This document shows, one piece after another, positions 42,651 to 51,085 of a DNA stretch of 64,000 nucleotides (position 1 is its first letter; each line of letters opens with the position of its first letter). The notes beneath the pieces were generated by a model, which saw only the letters and a program-made list of their open reading frames with translations, was not told the DNA's origin and did not search any database. Origin of the DNA: Thermohahella caldifontis (lineage in GTDB: Bacteria > Pseudomonadota > Gammaproteobacteria > Pseudomonadales > Oleiphilaceae); contig NZ_CP154858.1 of assembly GCF_041153465.1 (NCBI RefSeq), positions 3,380,747 to 3,444,746 of the forward strand, in the 5' to 3' direction. Made by a program: the position numbers and the translations under genes.

Positions 42651-43460
42651 TCAGGTGATGAGTTTGAGACCCATGAACAGATCCAGTGCAAGCAAGGCTG
42701 AAGCGAAAAGCACTTGCAGTCCGGGCCCGGCCAGTCGTCCGGCCAGATACCGGCCCAGTGTCATGCCGGTCAGGGAGCCGGCCATCAGCATGAGGATGAT
42801 CCGGCCGTAATCTTCAAGTGAAGTGTGGGCCAGAAAGGACAGTGATCCGGACAGGGAAATGGCGGCAATGACGGCCAGTGAGGTGGCGATGGCACGCTCG
42901 ATTGGCAGATCGGACATCCACATCAGGATCGGCACGATCAGAAAGCCGCCACCGACCCCGAACAAACCGGACAGCAGCCCGGTGAGCAGGCCGGCGATCA
43001 CCAGTGCCATGCGGCAGTTGAGGGTCGTGCGGCCTTGTGCAAACCGGCAGATGGCTTGGGCGGACGCTCCCGCTGTGAGCTTCGCCCGTACCTGGTGTGT
43101 CTGATGCGGTGCCTGTCGCGCTTGCCTCAGCATGCGCAAGGCAATGATGGCCATCAGCACGAGAAAGGCGGCCATCAGCGGTTTTTCCGGAAGGATGTGG
43201 GTCAGCCGGTATCCTACCGGAGCCGCTGCCATCCCGCCCAGCGCAAAAACGGCTGCAGGGGCAAGTGCCACCAGTCTGTCCCGGTAGCCGTGGATGGCCC
43301 CCCAGAGCGCACCGGTCAGTACGGTAAGCAGCGAAAGGCCCACGGCGATCTTGTAAGGTTCGCCCAGGCCATAGACGAGCAGCGGGATGGCCAGAAGGGA
43401 GCCCCCGGCACCTGTCAGGCCCAGTACCAGACCGATGATCAGCCCCACCAGCAGGATCAT
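42651..43460 (-). CDS. TauE/SafE-family sulfite (anion) exporter
   Basis: Inner-membrane protein of 269 residues with about eight helices in two repeats. The N-terminal repeat opens LIIGLVLGLTGAGGSLLAIP and the second GLLSGLFGVGGGFLIVPILM, the paired glycine-rich motifs of TauE/SafE. It starts on the ATGA at the end of the sqr gene and stops 20 bases before the dioxygenase. In this setting it most likely exports sulfite (or thiosulfate) made from persulfide. Confidence 0.92.
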   Translation of the reverse strand: MILLVGLIIGLVLGLTGAGGSLLAIPLLVYGLGEPYKIAVGLSLLTVLTGALWGAIHGYRDRLVALAPAAVFALGGMAAAPVGYRLTHILPEKPLMAAFLVLMAIIALRMLRQARQAPHQTHQVRAKLTAGASAQAICRFAQGRTTLNCRMALVIAGLLTGLLSGLFGVGGGFLIVPILMWMSDLPIERAIATSLAVIAAISLSGSLSFLAHTSLEDYGRIILMLMAGSLTGMTLGRYLAGRLAGPGLQVLFASALLALDLFMGLKLIT

Positions 43461-44743
43461 GGTGTCACCTTGTCCTTCAGGCGGGTGAGGCCCACGGCTC
43501 TCAGTGTCAGTTTCTCGTAGAAAGGCTCGCTCTTGCCGGTCTTCATCTTGTGGATGAAATATTTCTCAAAAGCCACCTTGGCCCAGTGGGCCCACCGGCC
43601 CTCCTTGTACCAAGTGACGTTGCGAGGCGGAATCTGCGGCATGGCCAGGAAGGCTGCACCTGAATCACCCATGTCGGCCAGGCACAATGCTGCCAGGCTG
43701 GGCTTGTGGTCTGGTGCCTTGCCTTCGATCTGATTCTGAATATTGTGAACCACCGCGGTGACCATGGATTCGATCATGTACCCCGTCTTGGGCGTGCCGG
43801 TGGGCACCGGTGTGGCCTCTACAGGCGGGATGGCTACACAGACCCCAATGGCATAGATATTCGGATAGACGGGTGAACGTTGGTATTCGTCGGTGATCAC
43901 GAAGCCCTTGGGATTGCACAGATCCGGTACGGATGCCACGGCATCCACCCCCTTGAAGGCAGGCAGAAGCATGCTGTGACGATAGGGCAGTTCATGCTGT
44001 TTTTTCAGTTCGCCGTTTTCATTCAGTTCATCCACGTAGAGGACGCCTTCTTCCGCACGGGTCACTTTGGCATTGGTGATCCACTGAATATGACGATGTC
44101 TGAGTGCACTCTCGAGCATGGTCTTGGAGTCTCCGACTCCTGCGAGACCCAGATGACCGATATAGGGCTCGGGTGTGACATAGTACATGGGCACCTTGTC
44201 ACGGATCTTCAGGTCAGCGAGGGCCTTGTGAACGATAAAGGCATATTCATAGGCCGGGCCGAAACAACTGGCACCAGGCAAAGCACCGACTACCACGGGC
44301 CCTGGATTCCTGACCAGTGCCTGGAAGTCTTCATGTGCCTGGATGGCATGTGAGAGCGTGCAGACGGATGCTGTGCCGGCTTCCGGGCCGGTGCCGGGTA
44401 CATGCGAGAAGTCCAGCTGCGGCCCGGTGGCGATGACAAGGTAATCATAATCCAGTGTCTCCCCGGTAGAGAGTTCCAGCCGGGATGCCTTCGCGTCAAT
44501 ATGATCGACTCGTGCACATTTGAAGTTGATCTTGCGCTTCCTGAGATGTGGTTCAATAGGGAAGCTGATCTGCTCCGGTTCACGCCAACCTACGGCAATC
44601 CAGGGGTTGGAGGGGACAAACTGAAAATCCGGCCGCTCATTAATCAGTGTGATCTCGTGCGCCTGATCCTTGAGTGCATCTCTGAGTTCATAGGCACAGG
44701 GCATTCCCCCGGTGCCCGCACCGATAACCACCACGTGAGCCAT
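43457..44743 (-). CDS. sqr: Sulfide:quinone oxidoreductase
   Basis: Membrane-associated FAD enzyme of 428 residues that oxidises sulfide to sulfane sulfur and passes electrons to the quinone pool. Dinucleotide motif VVVIGAGTGGMPCAYEL; redox cysteines Cys128 (TASVCTLSHA), Cys160 (LPGASCFGPAYEY) and Cys354 (AALCLADMGD) fall where the Acidithiobacillus ferrooxidans enzyme has Cys128, Cys160 and Cys356. The C-terminus WAHWAKVAFEKYFIHKMKTG is a membrane-binding amphipathic helix. No signal peptide or haem partner is seen, which excludes flavocytochrome c. It is the first gene of the seven-gene sulfide/bd operon, preceded by an AT-rich leader. Confidence 0.94.
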   Translation of the reverse strand: MAHVVVIGAGTGGMPCAYELRDALKDQAHEITLINERPDFQFVPSNPWIAVGWREPEQISFPIEPHLRKRKINFKCARVDHIDAKASRLELSTGETLDYDYLVIATGPQLDFSHVPGTGPEAGTASVCTLSHAIQAHEDFQALVRNPGPVVVGALPGASCFGPAYEYAFIVHKALADLKIRDKVPMYYVTPEPYIGHLGLAGVGDSKTMLESALRHRHIQWITNAKVTRAEEGVLYVDELNENGELKKQHELPYRHSMLLPAFKGVDAVASVPDLCNPKGFVITDEYQRSPVYPNIYAIGVCVAIPPVEATPVPTGTPKTGYMIESMVTAVVHNIQNQIEGKAPDHKPSLAALCLADMGDSGAAFLAMPQIPPRNVTWYKEGRWAHWAKVAFEKYFIHKMKTGKSEPFYEKLTLRAVGLTRLKDKVTP

Positions 44744-44760
44744 AGTAATCTCCTTTTATG

Positions 44761-44789
44761 ATTATATGCAAAAAAAATTATATATGACG
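44761..44789 (-). promoter_or_regulatory. Possible promoter of the sqr-cyd operon
   Basis: On the minus strand a TATAAT (-10; 44761-44766) lies 17 bases before the AAAGGAGA-preceded ATG at 44743, with a poor -35 (CGTCAT, 17-base spacing). The gap upstream of sqr (44744-44862) is unusually AT-rich. The weak -35 suggests an activator is needed. Confidence 0.4.
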
Positions 44790-44862
44790 GAGATTCAGCC
44801 TGCCACAGACGGCTTGGATTAAATCGTGCTAAAAAGAATAAGCATATAGCCAAAAATAATAT

Positions 44863-45849
44863 TCATGATGTAGAGAACACCTTTTTCCGGTAGCTGATCC
44901 GGTACTGACTGGCGGTCGTACCTGTGTGGCGCTGGAGCCAGCGCGAAAACTGTCCCTTGTCCTGGATGCCGACAGCAAGACCGATTTCACCAATGGAGAG
45001 GTTGGTGTCCCGCAGGAGGCTGGTGGCCAGCTTCAGTTTCTCCTGAGTGAGATAATCGTGGAAGGTGATCCCGGTAGCCTGGCGGAAACGCCGGCTAAAG
45101 GTCCGTTCCGTTAGCCCCGCCAGGGCAGCAGCCTCACGTAATGTGGGCCGGTAATCGGGGCGCTCCTGAATCCGGAGCTGCACCGAAAGAATCACTTCGT
45201 CCGTATGCCGGTGCGGATCCCCCTGAAGGAAACGGCGTTGTGCATAGGGTTGACGAATCTCATGGGAGAAGTGACGTTCCACATGGCGTGCCGTGGCCAG
45301 ACCGAAAAAGTTGCCAATCAGGTGTACCGTCAGATCGGCCAGCGCATTGAGCGAGGCCGCACAGTAGAACGGCCCGCTCTGAGTAATGAAGAAATCCCGC
45401 TTCAGGTCGACGGCGGGGAACAATCGCTGAAAGGTGTCAAAATAATGCCAGTGTGTGGTGGCGACCCTGCCATCCAGAAGACCGCTGGCAGCGAGGATGA
45501 CGGAGCCGGTTCCGGTTGCGACCAGTGTGGCGCCGGCTTCATGCCAGCGCCTGAGTGTTTCCGGCCAGAAGGGGTGTTGCTTCAGTGTGCGCAGGGGATT
45601 GCGCCACAGACTGGGAATCAGCACGAGGTCGGGCCGGTCGAGCGTATCGGGATGGGCATCGGGCGTGAGGATCAGGCCGGACTGAGTCGTCACGGCTTCC
45701 GTCCCCGCCTGCCACACGGTCAGACGGGGAGCGCGTCGGCGCTGATTTGCCCGCGCATGGCTCTCGGCCGTACGAAACATCTCCAGGGCGAAGGTATGGC
45801 TGGTGGCCAGCATGCCGGGGCATACCACCAGCACCAGAGACAGATCCAT
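44863..45849 (-). CDS. GlxA-family AraC transcriptional regulator (DJ-1/PfpI-like sensor domain)
   Basis: Regulator of 328 residues: an N-terminal DJ-1/PfpI-like domain (about 4-190, LVLVVCPGMLATSHTFALEM, GATLVATGTGSVILAASGLL, DGRVATTHWHYFDTFQRLFP) and a C-terminal AraC double helix-turn-helix (about 215-320, REAAALAGLTERTFSRRFRQ, ATGITFHDYLTQEKLKLATS, IGLAVGIQDKGQFSRWLQRH). The nucleophile-elbow Cys of catalytic DJ-1 proteins is absent (ATGTGS), as in other transcription-factor members. It lies 119 bases upstream of sqr on the same strand and is divergent from fabY, so either could be a target. Confidence 0.88.
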   Translation of the reverse strand: MDLSLVLVVCPGMLATSHTFALEMFRTAESHARANQRRRAPRLTVWQAGTEAVTTQSGLILTPDAHPDTLDRPDLVLIPSLWRNPLRTLKQHPFWPETLRRWHEAGATLVATGTGSVILAASGLLDGRVATTHWHYFDTFQRLFPAVDLKRDFFITQSGPFYCAASLNALADLTVHLIGNFFGLATARHVERHFSHEIRQPYAQRRFLQGDPHRHTDEVILSVQLRIQERPDYRPTLREAAALAGLTERTFSRRFRQATGITFHDYLTQEKLKLATSLLRDTNLSIGEIGLAVGIQDKGQFSRWLQRHTGTTASQYRISYRKKVFSTS

Positions 45850-45896
45850 GACTGATCCTCGTTGGCTTTATGATTAGACCAATGGCTAAATGGTGC

Positions 45897-45935
45897 TGTC
45901 CTTAAATATCAACTTAATGTCCTTAAAGATCAACT
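45897..45935. repeat. Tandem near-identical 18-mers with 21-base period (candidate AraC-type site)
   Basis: TGTCCTTAAATATCAACT (45897-45914) and TGTCCTTAAAGATCAACT (45918-45935) differ at one base and are spaced exactly two helical turns apart, the geometry of AraC-family half-sites. They lie in the 150-base gap between the GlxA-type regulator and fabY. The second copy overlaps the -35 position of a TAGAAT (-10; 45954-45959) facing fabY, fitting activation by contact with sigma. Confidence 0.65.
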
Positions 45936-45999
45936 GTATTTCCCCGTCTGACTTAGAATGAACGTCATGCATTCGTTAACGCGCTGAGGTCATGCTTTC

Positions 46000-47865
46000 A
46001 TGAAAACACCATTGCCCTGTATTGTTGCCATGGGCGGCATCAACGCCGGCGGGCGGACATCCTTCCATCACGCCTACCTGAGAACGGTATGGGATGCGCT
46101 GAACCCGGATCAGCGTGCAGACGTCCTGCGCGGACTCGCTACCTTGCGTGGCCCGGATGTCACCACGGACAAGGCGGGCGAACGGGCGCTGCTCGAGGGC
46201 ACGCTCATTCGCCGGATCACCCATCCGCATTACGACCCCGACAATCTTCCAATGTGCAGAAACGTGGATCTGCCCGCTTCCGTGGAAGCGCCGCTGACCT
46301 TTACCTTGCCGCGCCGCGAGTTGCCGGCCGCGATTCCCGAACACTGGCAGGTTGAGATGCAGGAAGACGGTCAGGCGCGGATTACGGTCACCCGGCCCAA
46401 GCAGGTGCGTATTACCGTGTCCCGGCAGTCCGACGTGAAGTCTGCCGGCCAGTTGCCGGAAGGGTTTGATCCGGCGCGCTACTATAACGCCCGTTTTCAG
46501 CCAAGGGGGACACAGATGGCCCTCTTTGCGGCCAGCGATGCGCTGCATCAGATGGGCATTGCCTGGGACCGGATTCTGGCGCATGTCGCGCCGGATCAGA
46601 TCGGCGTCTATGGGGGGACCGGCTTTCCGCCAACACAGGCCGAAGGCATGGGCGGTACCATGCAGGCCTGGCTCAAGGGAGAGCGCGTGTCCAGCAAGAG
46701 TCTGGCCATGGGCATCAACTCCATGCCGGCGGATTTCATCAACGCCTACGTGCTGGGTAACGTGGGAGAGAGCAGTTGCGCCATTGCCGCCTGCGCCACT
46801 TTTCTCTATAACCTGCGGGACGCGGTGCACGCCATTCAGGCCGGTCGTGTCCGGGTTGCGATGGTCATCAACGCCGAAGCGCCCATCACCCCGGAGATTG
46901 TGGAAGGCTTCAATGCCATGGGTGCACTGGCCACACAGGAACGGCTGAACAAGCTGGATGGTACGGAAAACAGTGATCCGCGGCACAGCAGCCGTCCCTT
47001 CGGCGAAAACTGCGGATTTACTCTGGGAGAGTCGGCCCAGGCGATCGTGTTGATGGATGATGCGCTGGCGCTTGAGCTGGGTGCCCAGATATTGGGCGCC
47101 GTGCCCGACGTGTACACTCATGCGGATGGCTTCAAGCGCTCCATCAGTGGTCCGGGAGTGGGCAACTATCTGACCTTCGCGCGGGCTGCACAACTGGTCC
47201 GGGACATGCTGGGCGATGAGGTGTTGCGCAACCGGACCTTCATCATGGCTCACGGCTCAGGTACGCCCCAGAACCGGGTCACGGAATCGCGCATCTTCCA
47301 CCGGGTTGCCGAACACTTTGGTGTGGAGAAATGGCCGCTGGCTGCAGTCAAGGCCTTCTACGGCCACAGCATTTCAGTGGCCAGTGGCGACCAGATGGCT
47401 TCTGCTCTGGGGGTGTTCGAGCATGGCCTGCTGCCCGGCATTCCGACCATCGACAAGGTGGCGGATGATGTGTTTGCCGATCATCTGGATATCCGCACCG
47501 GTACCCGAACGCTGGAGCAGGCCGGGGACTCTGTGGCCTTGCTCAACAGCAAGGGATTCGGAGGGGCCAATGCCACGGCACCGGTACTGGGTCCGGGGCT
47601 CACCCGCGCCCTGCTGCGGCAGCGTCATGGTGAGGCGGCGCTGGCGGCTTGGGCAAGCCGGCATGAAGTGGTGGCAACGGCCTCTGCCGCATATCGGGAG
47701 CGTGCACAGGCAGGTGAGTATGAGGTCATCTACCGCTTCGGCGAAACGGTGCTGGACGATGAGCAGGTGACGCTGGATGGAGAGGGGATCGGGCTGGAGG
47801 GTTATCCGCAAGCGGTCTCCCTCAAGGTGCCCAATCCTTATGGAAAACTGAAGACGGAGGGGTGA
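46000..47865 (+). CDS. fabY: FabY-type beta-ketoacyl-ACP synthase
   Basis: Thiolase-fold condensing enzyme of 621 residues. The catalytic Cys is probably Cys265 in SSCAIAACATFLYNLRDAVH, with His418 (MAHGSGTPQNRVTE) and His456 (FYGHSISVASGDQMASA) completing the triad. The long N-terminal extension beginning CIVAMGGINAGGRTSFHHAY matches P. aeruginosa FabY, the enzyme that condenses acetyl-CoA with malonyl-ACP to start fatty-acid synthesis there. It stands alone, divergent from the AraC-type regulator gene, with a tandem-repeat operator candidate between them. Confidence 0.86.
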   Translation: MKTPLPCIVAMGGINAGGRTSFHHAYLRTVWDALNPDQRADVLRGLATLRGPDVTTDKAGERALLEGTLIRRITHPHYDPDNLPMCRNVDLPASVEAPLTFTLPRRELPAAIPEHWQVEMQEDGQARITVTRPKQVRITVSRQSDVKSAGQLPEGFDPARYYNARFQPRGTQMALFAASDALHQMGIAWDRILAHVAPDQIGVYGGTGFPPTQAEGMGGTMQAWLKGERVSSKSLAMGINSMPADFINAYVLGNVGESSCAIAACATFLYNLRDAVHAIQAGRVRVAMVINAEAPITPEIVEGFNAMGALATQERLNKLDGTENSDPRHSSRPFGENCGFTLGESAQAIVLMDDALALELGAQILGAVPDVYTHADGFKRSISGPGVGNYLTFARAAQLVRDMLGDEVLRNRTFIMAHGSGTPQNRVTESRIFHRVAEHFGVEKWPLAAVKAFYGHSISVASGDQMASALGVFEHGLLPGIPTIDKVADDVFADHLDIRTGTRTLEQAGDSVALLNSKGFGGANATAPVLGPGLTRALLRQRHGEAALAAWASRHEVVATASAAYRERAQAGEYEVIYRFGETVLDDEQVTLDGEGIGLEGYPQAVSLKVPNPYGKLKTEG

Positions 47866-47875
47866 CCCCCTCCGT
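47854..47875. terminator. Hairpin spanning the fabY stop codon
   Basis: ACGGAGGGG (47854-47862) pairs with CCCCTCCGT (47867-47875) around the TGA stop codon. It lies three bases before the 3' end of the convergent RND gene and so can serve both strands. No T tract follows. Confidence 0.6.
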
Positions 47876-47878
47876 ACA

Positions 47879-50800
47879 TCAGAGTCCGTGACGCCGGCGG
47901 GTGGCCGAGAAGTAAAGCAGCGGAATCACCACCAGCGTGAGCAGGGTGGAGACGAAGACGCCGGAAATCAGCGCGACAGCGAGGCCGTTGAAGATCGGAT
48001 CATCCAGGATGAAGAAGGCATCCAGGATGGCAGCCAGGGCGGTCAGGATGATCGGGCGTGCCCGCGTGGCGGCCGCGTCGATCACCGCCTCACGCAGATC
48101 AAACCCCTGATCCTGGCGGACACGGATGAAATCCACGAGCAGAATCGAGTTGCGCACGATGATCCCGGCCAGTGCAATCATGCCGATCATGGAGGTGGCG
48201 GTGAACTGGGCACCAAAGAGGGCATGGCCCGGCATGATCCCGATCAGGGTCAGGGGAATCGGCGCCATGATGACCAGCGGCATGAGGTAGGAGCGGAACT
48301 GTGCCACGATGAGCAGGAAAATGCCCACCAGACCCACCGCATAGGCAATGCCCATGTCGCGGAAGGTTTCATAGGTCACCTGCCACTCCCCATCCCACTT
48401 GATGCTGGGCACGTAGGGATTCTCCGGCTGGCTGGTCAGCGCCTGTTCCAGTCCGGGATACTGGTCGGAAAGTGTGCCCAGGATGTCGAACATGCCATAG
48501 AGCGGGCTGTCCGTTTCACCGGCCCCGTCGGCCGTCACATAGACCACCGGCAGCAAATCCTTGTGATACCGGGTCTTCTCGTGGTCGGTTTCCTCAATGT
48601 GCACCAGATCCCGGATGGGCACCAGTTGCCCGGACTGGCTCCGCACCCGCAACTGCAGGAACTGATCCCGGTCCGCCTTGTCCGCCGTATTGAAGCCCAG
48701 GCGAACAGGGATGGGGTAGCGGGCAGTGGGACTGTGCAGATAACTCACATCCTCGCCCTTCAGCCCCGCCGTCATGGCTGCCACGATGGAGGCCTGGGAA
48801 ACGCCGAGTCGTGCGGCCTTCTGCTGGTCCACATGGACGATGTAGCGCGTCGTGTCCGCTTCGACGGAATCATCCACATCCACCACACCATCCGTCTGTT
48901 CAAACACCGAGCGGATGGATTTTGCAAAGTGGATCTGGGCCGGATAGTTCTGACCATACACCTCGGCGACGATGGGCGAAAGCACCGGCGGTCCCGGGGG
49001 CACTTCCACGATCTTCACATTGGCACCGTAACGTTTGCCAATGGCCTGCAGGGGTTCGCGAACACTCAGCGCGATGTCGTGGCTCACCCGGTCCCGCTCG
49101 TGGCGGCTCTTCAGGTTGACCTGAAGGTCGCCCTGATTGGGTGCACTGCGCAGGTAGTATTGCCGCACCAGGCCGTTGAAGTTGATGGGAGAGGACGTCC
49201 CGGCATAGGCCTCGATGTCCGTGACCTCCGGTACCTTCTGAAGCCAGGTGGCCAGTTCATCCAGCACGCGCGCTGTGGTTTCCAGGGACGTCCCCTCGGG
49301 CATGTCCACGATCACCTGAAACTCGGACTTGTTGTCGAAGGGCAGCATCTTCAGGATCACATGCTGGGTCACCACCAGCGCCATGGAGCCACCGATCAGC
49401 ACCACCATGCTCAGATACAGCAATCGGCGCTTCAGGGACGTGTGGGAACCGTAGAGGAAGGGCCGCATGATCCGATGCATGAGGCCATGGGCCACCTCGG
49501 CCGTATGGGCCTCCTCATCCTTGTGATCCCCGAATGAGCTGTTTCGGAACACCCTGAACATCAGCCAGGGGGTGAACATGAACGCCACCAGCAGGGACAG
49601 GAACATGCCCGCACTGGCATTGATGGGGATCGGACTCATGTAGGGTCCCATGAGACCGGTGACAAAAGCCATGGGCAGGAGTGCCGCGATGACGGTGAAG
49701 GTGGCCAGAATGGTGGGGCCACCCACCTCATCCACGGCCAGGGGGATGGCTTCACGAAGCGTTTTGCCACCCAGCGTCATGTGACGGTGAATGTTCTCCA
49801 CCACCACAATGGCATCGTCGACCAGAATGCCGATGGAGAAAATCAGGGCGAAGAGGGAAACCCGGTTGATGGTGAAGCCGAATGCCCAGGATGCAAACAG
49901 GGTGGCCATCAGGGTCACAATCACCGCGGCGCCGACCACGAAGGCTTCACGCCGGCCCAGCGTCACGCCCACCAGCAGCACAACCACCGTGGTCACCAGC
50001 AGCAGCTTCTTCAGGAGGGTGTTGGCCTTGTCCGTCGCGGTCTCTCCATAATTGCGCGTGACCGTGACCTCCACATTGTCCGGAATATAAGTGCCGCGCA
50101 ACTGATCCACCCGGGCCATGACCGCATCGGCCACATCCGCCGCATTGACGCCGGATTTTTTGGCAATGGCCAGCGTGACGGCAGGGCGGGGCAGGCCAGC
50201 ACCCTTTTCAGAGCCGGCGCCGGGGTATTGCAGCACCATGTTGGAAGGGGTGTAACCGGTGCGTTCGATCCGGGCCACATCTTCCAGGAACACGGGCGCA
50301 CCTTCATGCATCCCCACCACCAGCTCCCGCAGGCCCTCCAGATCCGTCAGGTAGGCACCAGCCTGCACGGCCACCGCACGGCCACCGGCCAGAGTGCTGG
50401 CGGAATTGGACGTCTGATTGGTGGCCTGCAGAGCCATCCGCAGATCGTCGAAGCTGATACCGAGGGCAGCCATCCGGGCCGGATCCAGTTCCACGTTCAC
50501 CACATCGTCCGGTGCACCAATGGTGACGACTTCATTGGTGCCGGGGATGCGCTTGATTTCCGCCTCAATGGCGTGTGCCACCCGTGCCAGTTGCAGCCGG
50601 TCAACCAGGCCATCCGTGCCGCTCAGGGTCAGGGACAACACCGGCACATCATCAATGCCCTTGGGTTTGACAATGGGCTGCATGACACCCAGATTGCGCG
50701 GCAGCCAGTCCTGATTGGAATACAGCTTGTTATAGAGGCGAACCAGTGCATCAGTACGCGGCTCGCCCACCTTGAACTGGACGGATAGCACTGCCATGCC

Positions 50801-51085
50801 GGGCATGGACGCCGAGTAGATATGATCCAGCCCCCGCACCTCGGAGAGCATCTTTTCCGCTGGAGACGCAACCAGTGACTCCACCTCTTCCGCCGAGGCA
50901 CCAGGGTAGGCAATGAAGACGTTCGCAAAGGTCACGTCAATCTGGGGATCTTCCTCCTTGGGCGTGATGACGACCGCCAGAACGCCCAGCAGTACCGCGA
51001 CCAGCGCCAGCAGTGGCGTGATCTGGTTGTCAAAGAAGGCTCGGGCCAGACGGCCGGAAATCCCGAGGCGCTCATTGGGCGTCAT
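47879..51085 (-). CDS. RND-family efflux pump, inner-membrane subunit
   Basis: RND transporter of about 1,068 residues with twelve helices and two large periplasmic loops. Visible: PGASAEEVESLVASPAEKML at the first porter domain, the helix-4 proton relay SLFALIFSIGILVDDAIVVV ENIHRH (Asp-Asp pair) and a C-terminal GIIVRNSILLVDFIRVRQDQ block. The ATG at 51085 has GGAGGTGA six bases upstream; a TTG two codons earlier lies on the ribosome-binding site. The sequence resembles hydrophobe/amphiphile pumps. It overlaps the adaptor gene by 14 bases; no outer-membrane channel gene lies nearby. Confidence 0.92.
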   Translation of the reverse strand: MTPNERLGISGRLARAFFDNQITPLLALVAVLLGVLAVVITPKEEDPQIDVTFANVFIAYPGASAEEVESLVASPAEKMLSEVRGLDHIYSASMPGMAVLSVQFKVGEPRTDALVRLYNKLYSNQDWLPRNLGVMQPIVKPKGIDDVPVLSLTLSGTDGLVDRLQLARVAHAIEAEIKRIPGTNEVVTIGAPDDVVNVELDPARMAALGISFDDLRMALQATNQTSNSASTLAGGRAVAVQAGAYLTDLEGLRELVVGMHEGAPVFLEDVARIERTGYTPSNMVLQYPGAGSEKGAGLPRPAVTLAIAKKSGVNAADVADAVMARVDQLRGTYIPDNVEVTVTRNYGETATDKANTLLKKLLLVTTVVVLLVGVTLGRREAFVVGAAVIVTLMATLFASWAFGFTINRVSLFALIFSIGILVDDAIVVVENIHRHMTLGGKTLREAIPLAVDEVGGPTILATFTVIAALLPMAFVTGLMGPYMSPIPINASAGMFLSLLVAFMFTPWLMFRVFRNSSFGDHKDEEAHTAEVAHGLMHRIMRPFLYGSHTSLKRRLLYLSMVVLIGGSMALVVTQHVILKMLPFDNKSEFQVIVDMPEGTSLETTARVLDELATWLQKVPEVTDIEAYAGTSSPINFNGLVRQYYLRSAPNQGDLQVNLKSRHERDRVSHDIALSVREPLQAIGKRYGANVKIVEVPPGPPVLSPIVAEVYGQNYPAQIHFAKSIRSVFEQTDGVVDVDDSVEADTTRYIVHVDQQKAARLGVSQASIVAAMTAGLKGEDVSYLHSPTARYPIPVRLGFNTADKADRDQFLQLRVRSQSGQLVPIRDLVHIEETDHEKTRYHKDLLPVVYVTADGAGETDSPLYGMFDILGTLSDQYPGLEQALTSQPENPYVPSIKWDGEWQVTYETFRDMGIAYAVGLVGIFLLIVAQFRSYLMPLVIMAPIPLTLIGIMPGHALFGAQFTATSMIGMIALAGIIVRNSILLVDFIRVRQDQGFDLREAVIDAAATRARPIILTALAAILDAFFILDDPIFNGLAVALISGVFVSTLLTLVVIPLLYFSATRRRHGL

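Noticed and set aside
43457..44743. Flavocytochrome c sulfide dehydrogenase instead of SQR
   Set aside because: No signal peptide, no cytochrome c partner gene, and three Cys at SQR positions with a membrane-binding C-terminus.
47888..49537. A long open frame (549 codons) on the plus strand opposite the RND pump gene
   Set aside because: High-GC shadow frame rich in Gly/His/Arg/Gln without motifs; the RND reading on the other strand is unambiguous.
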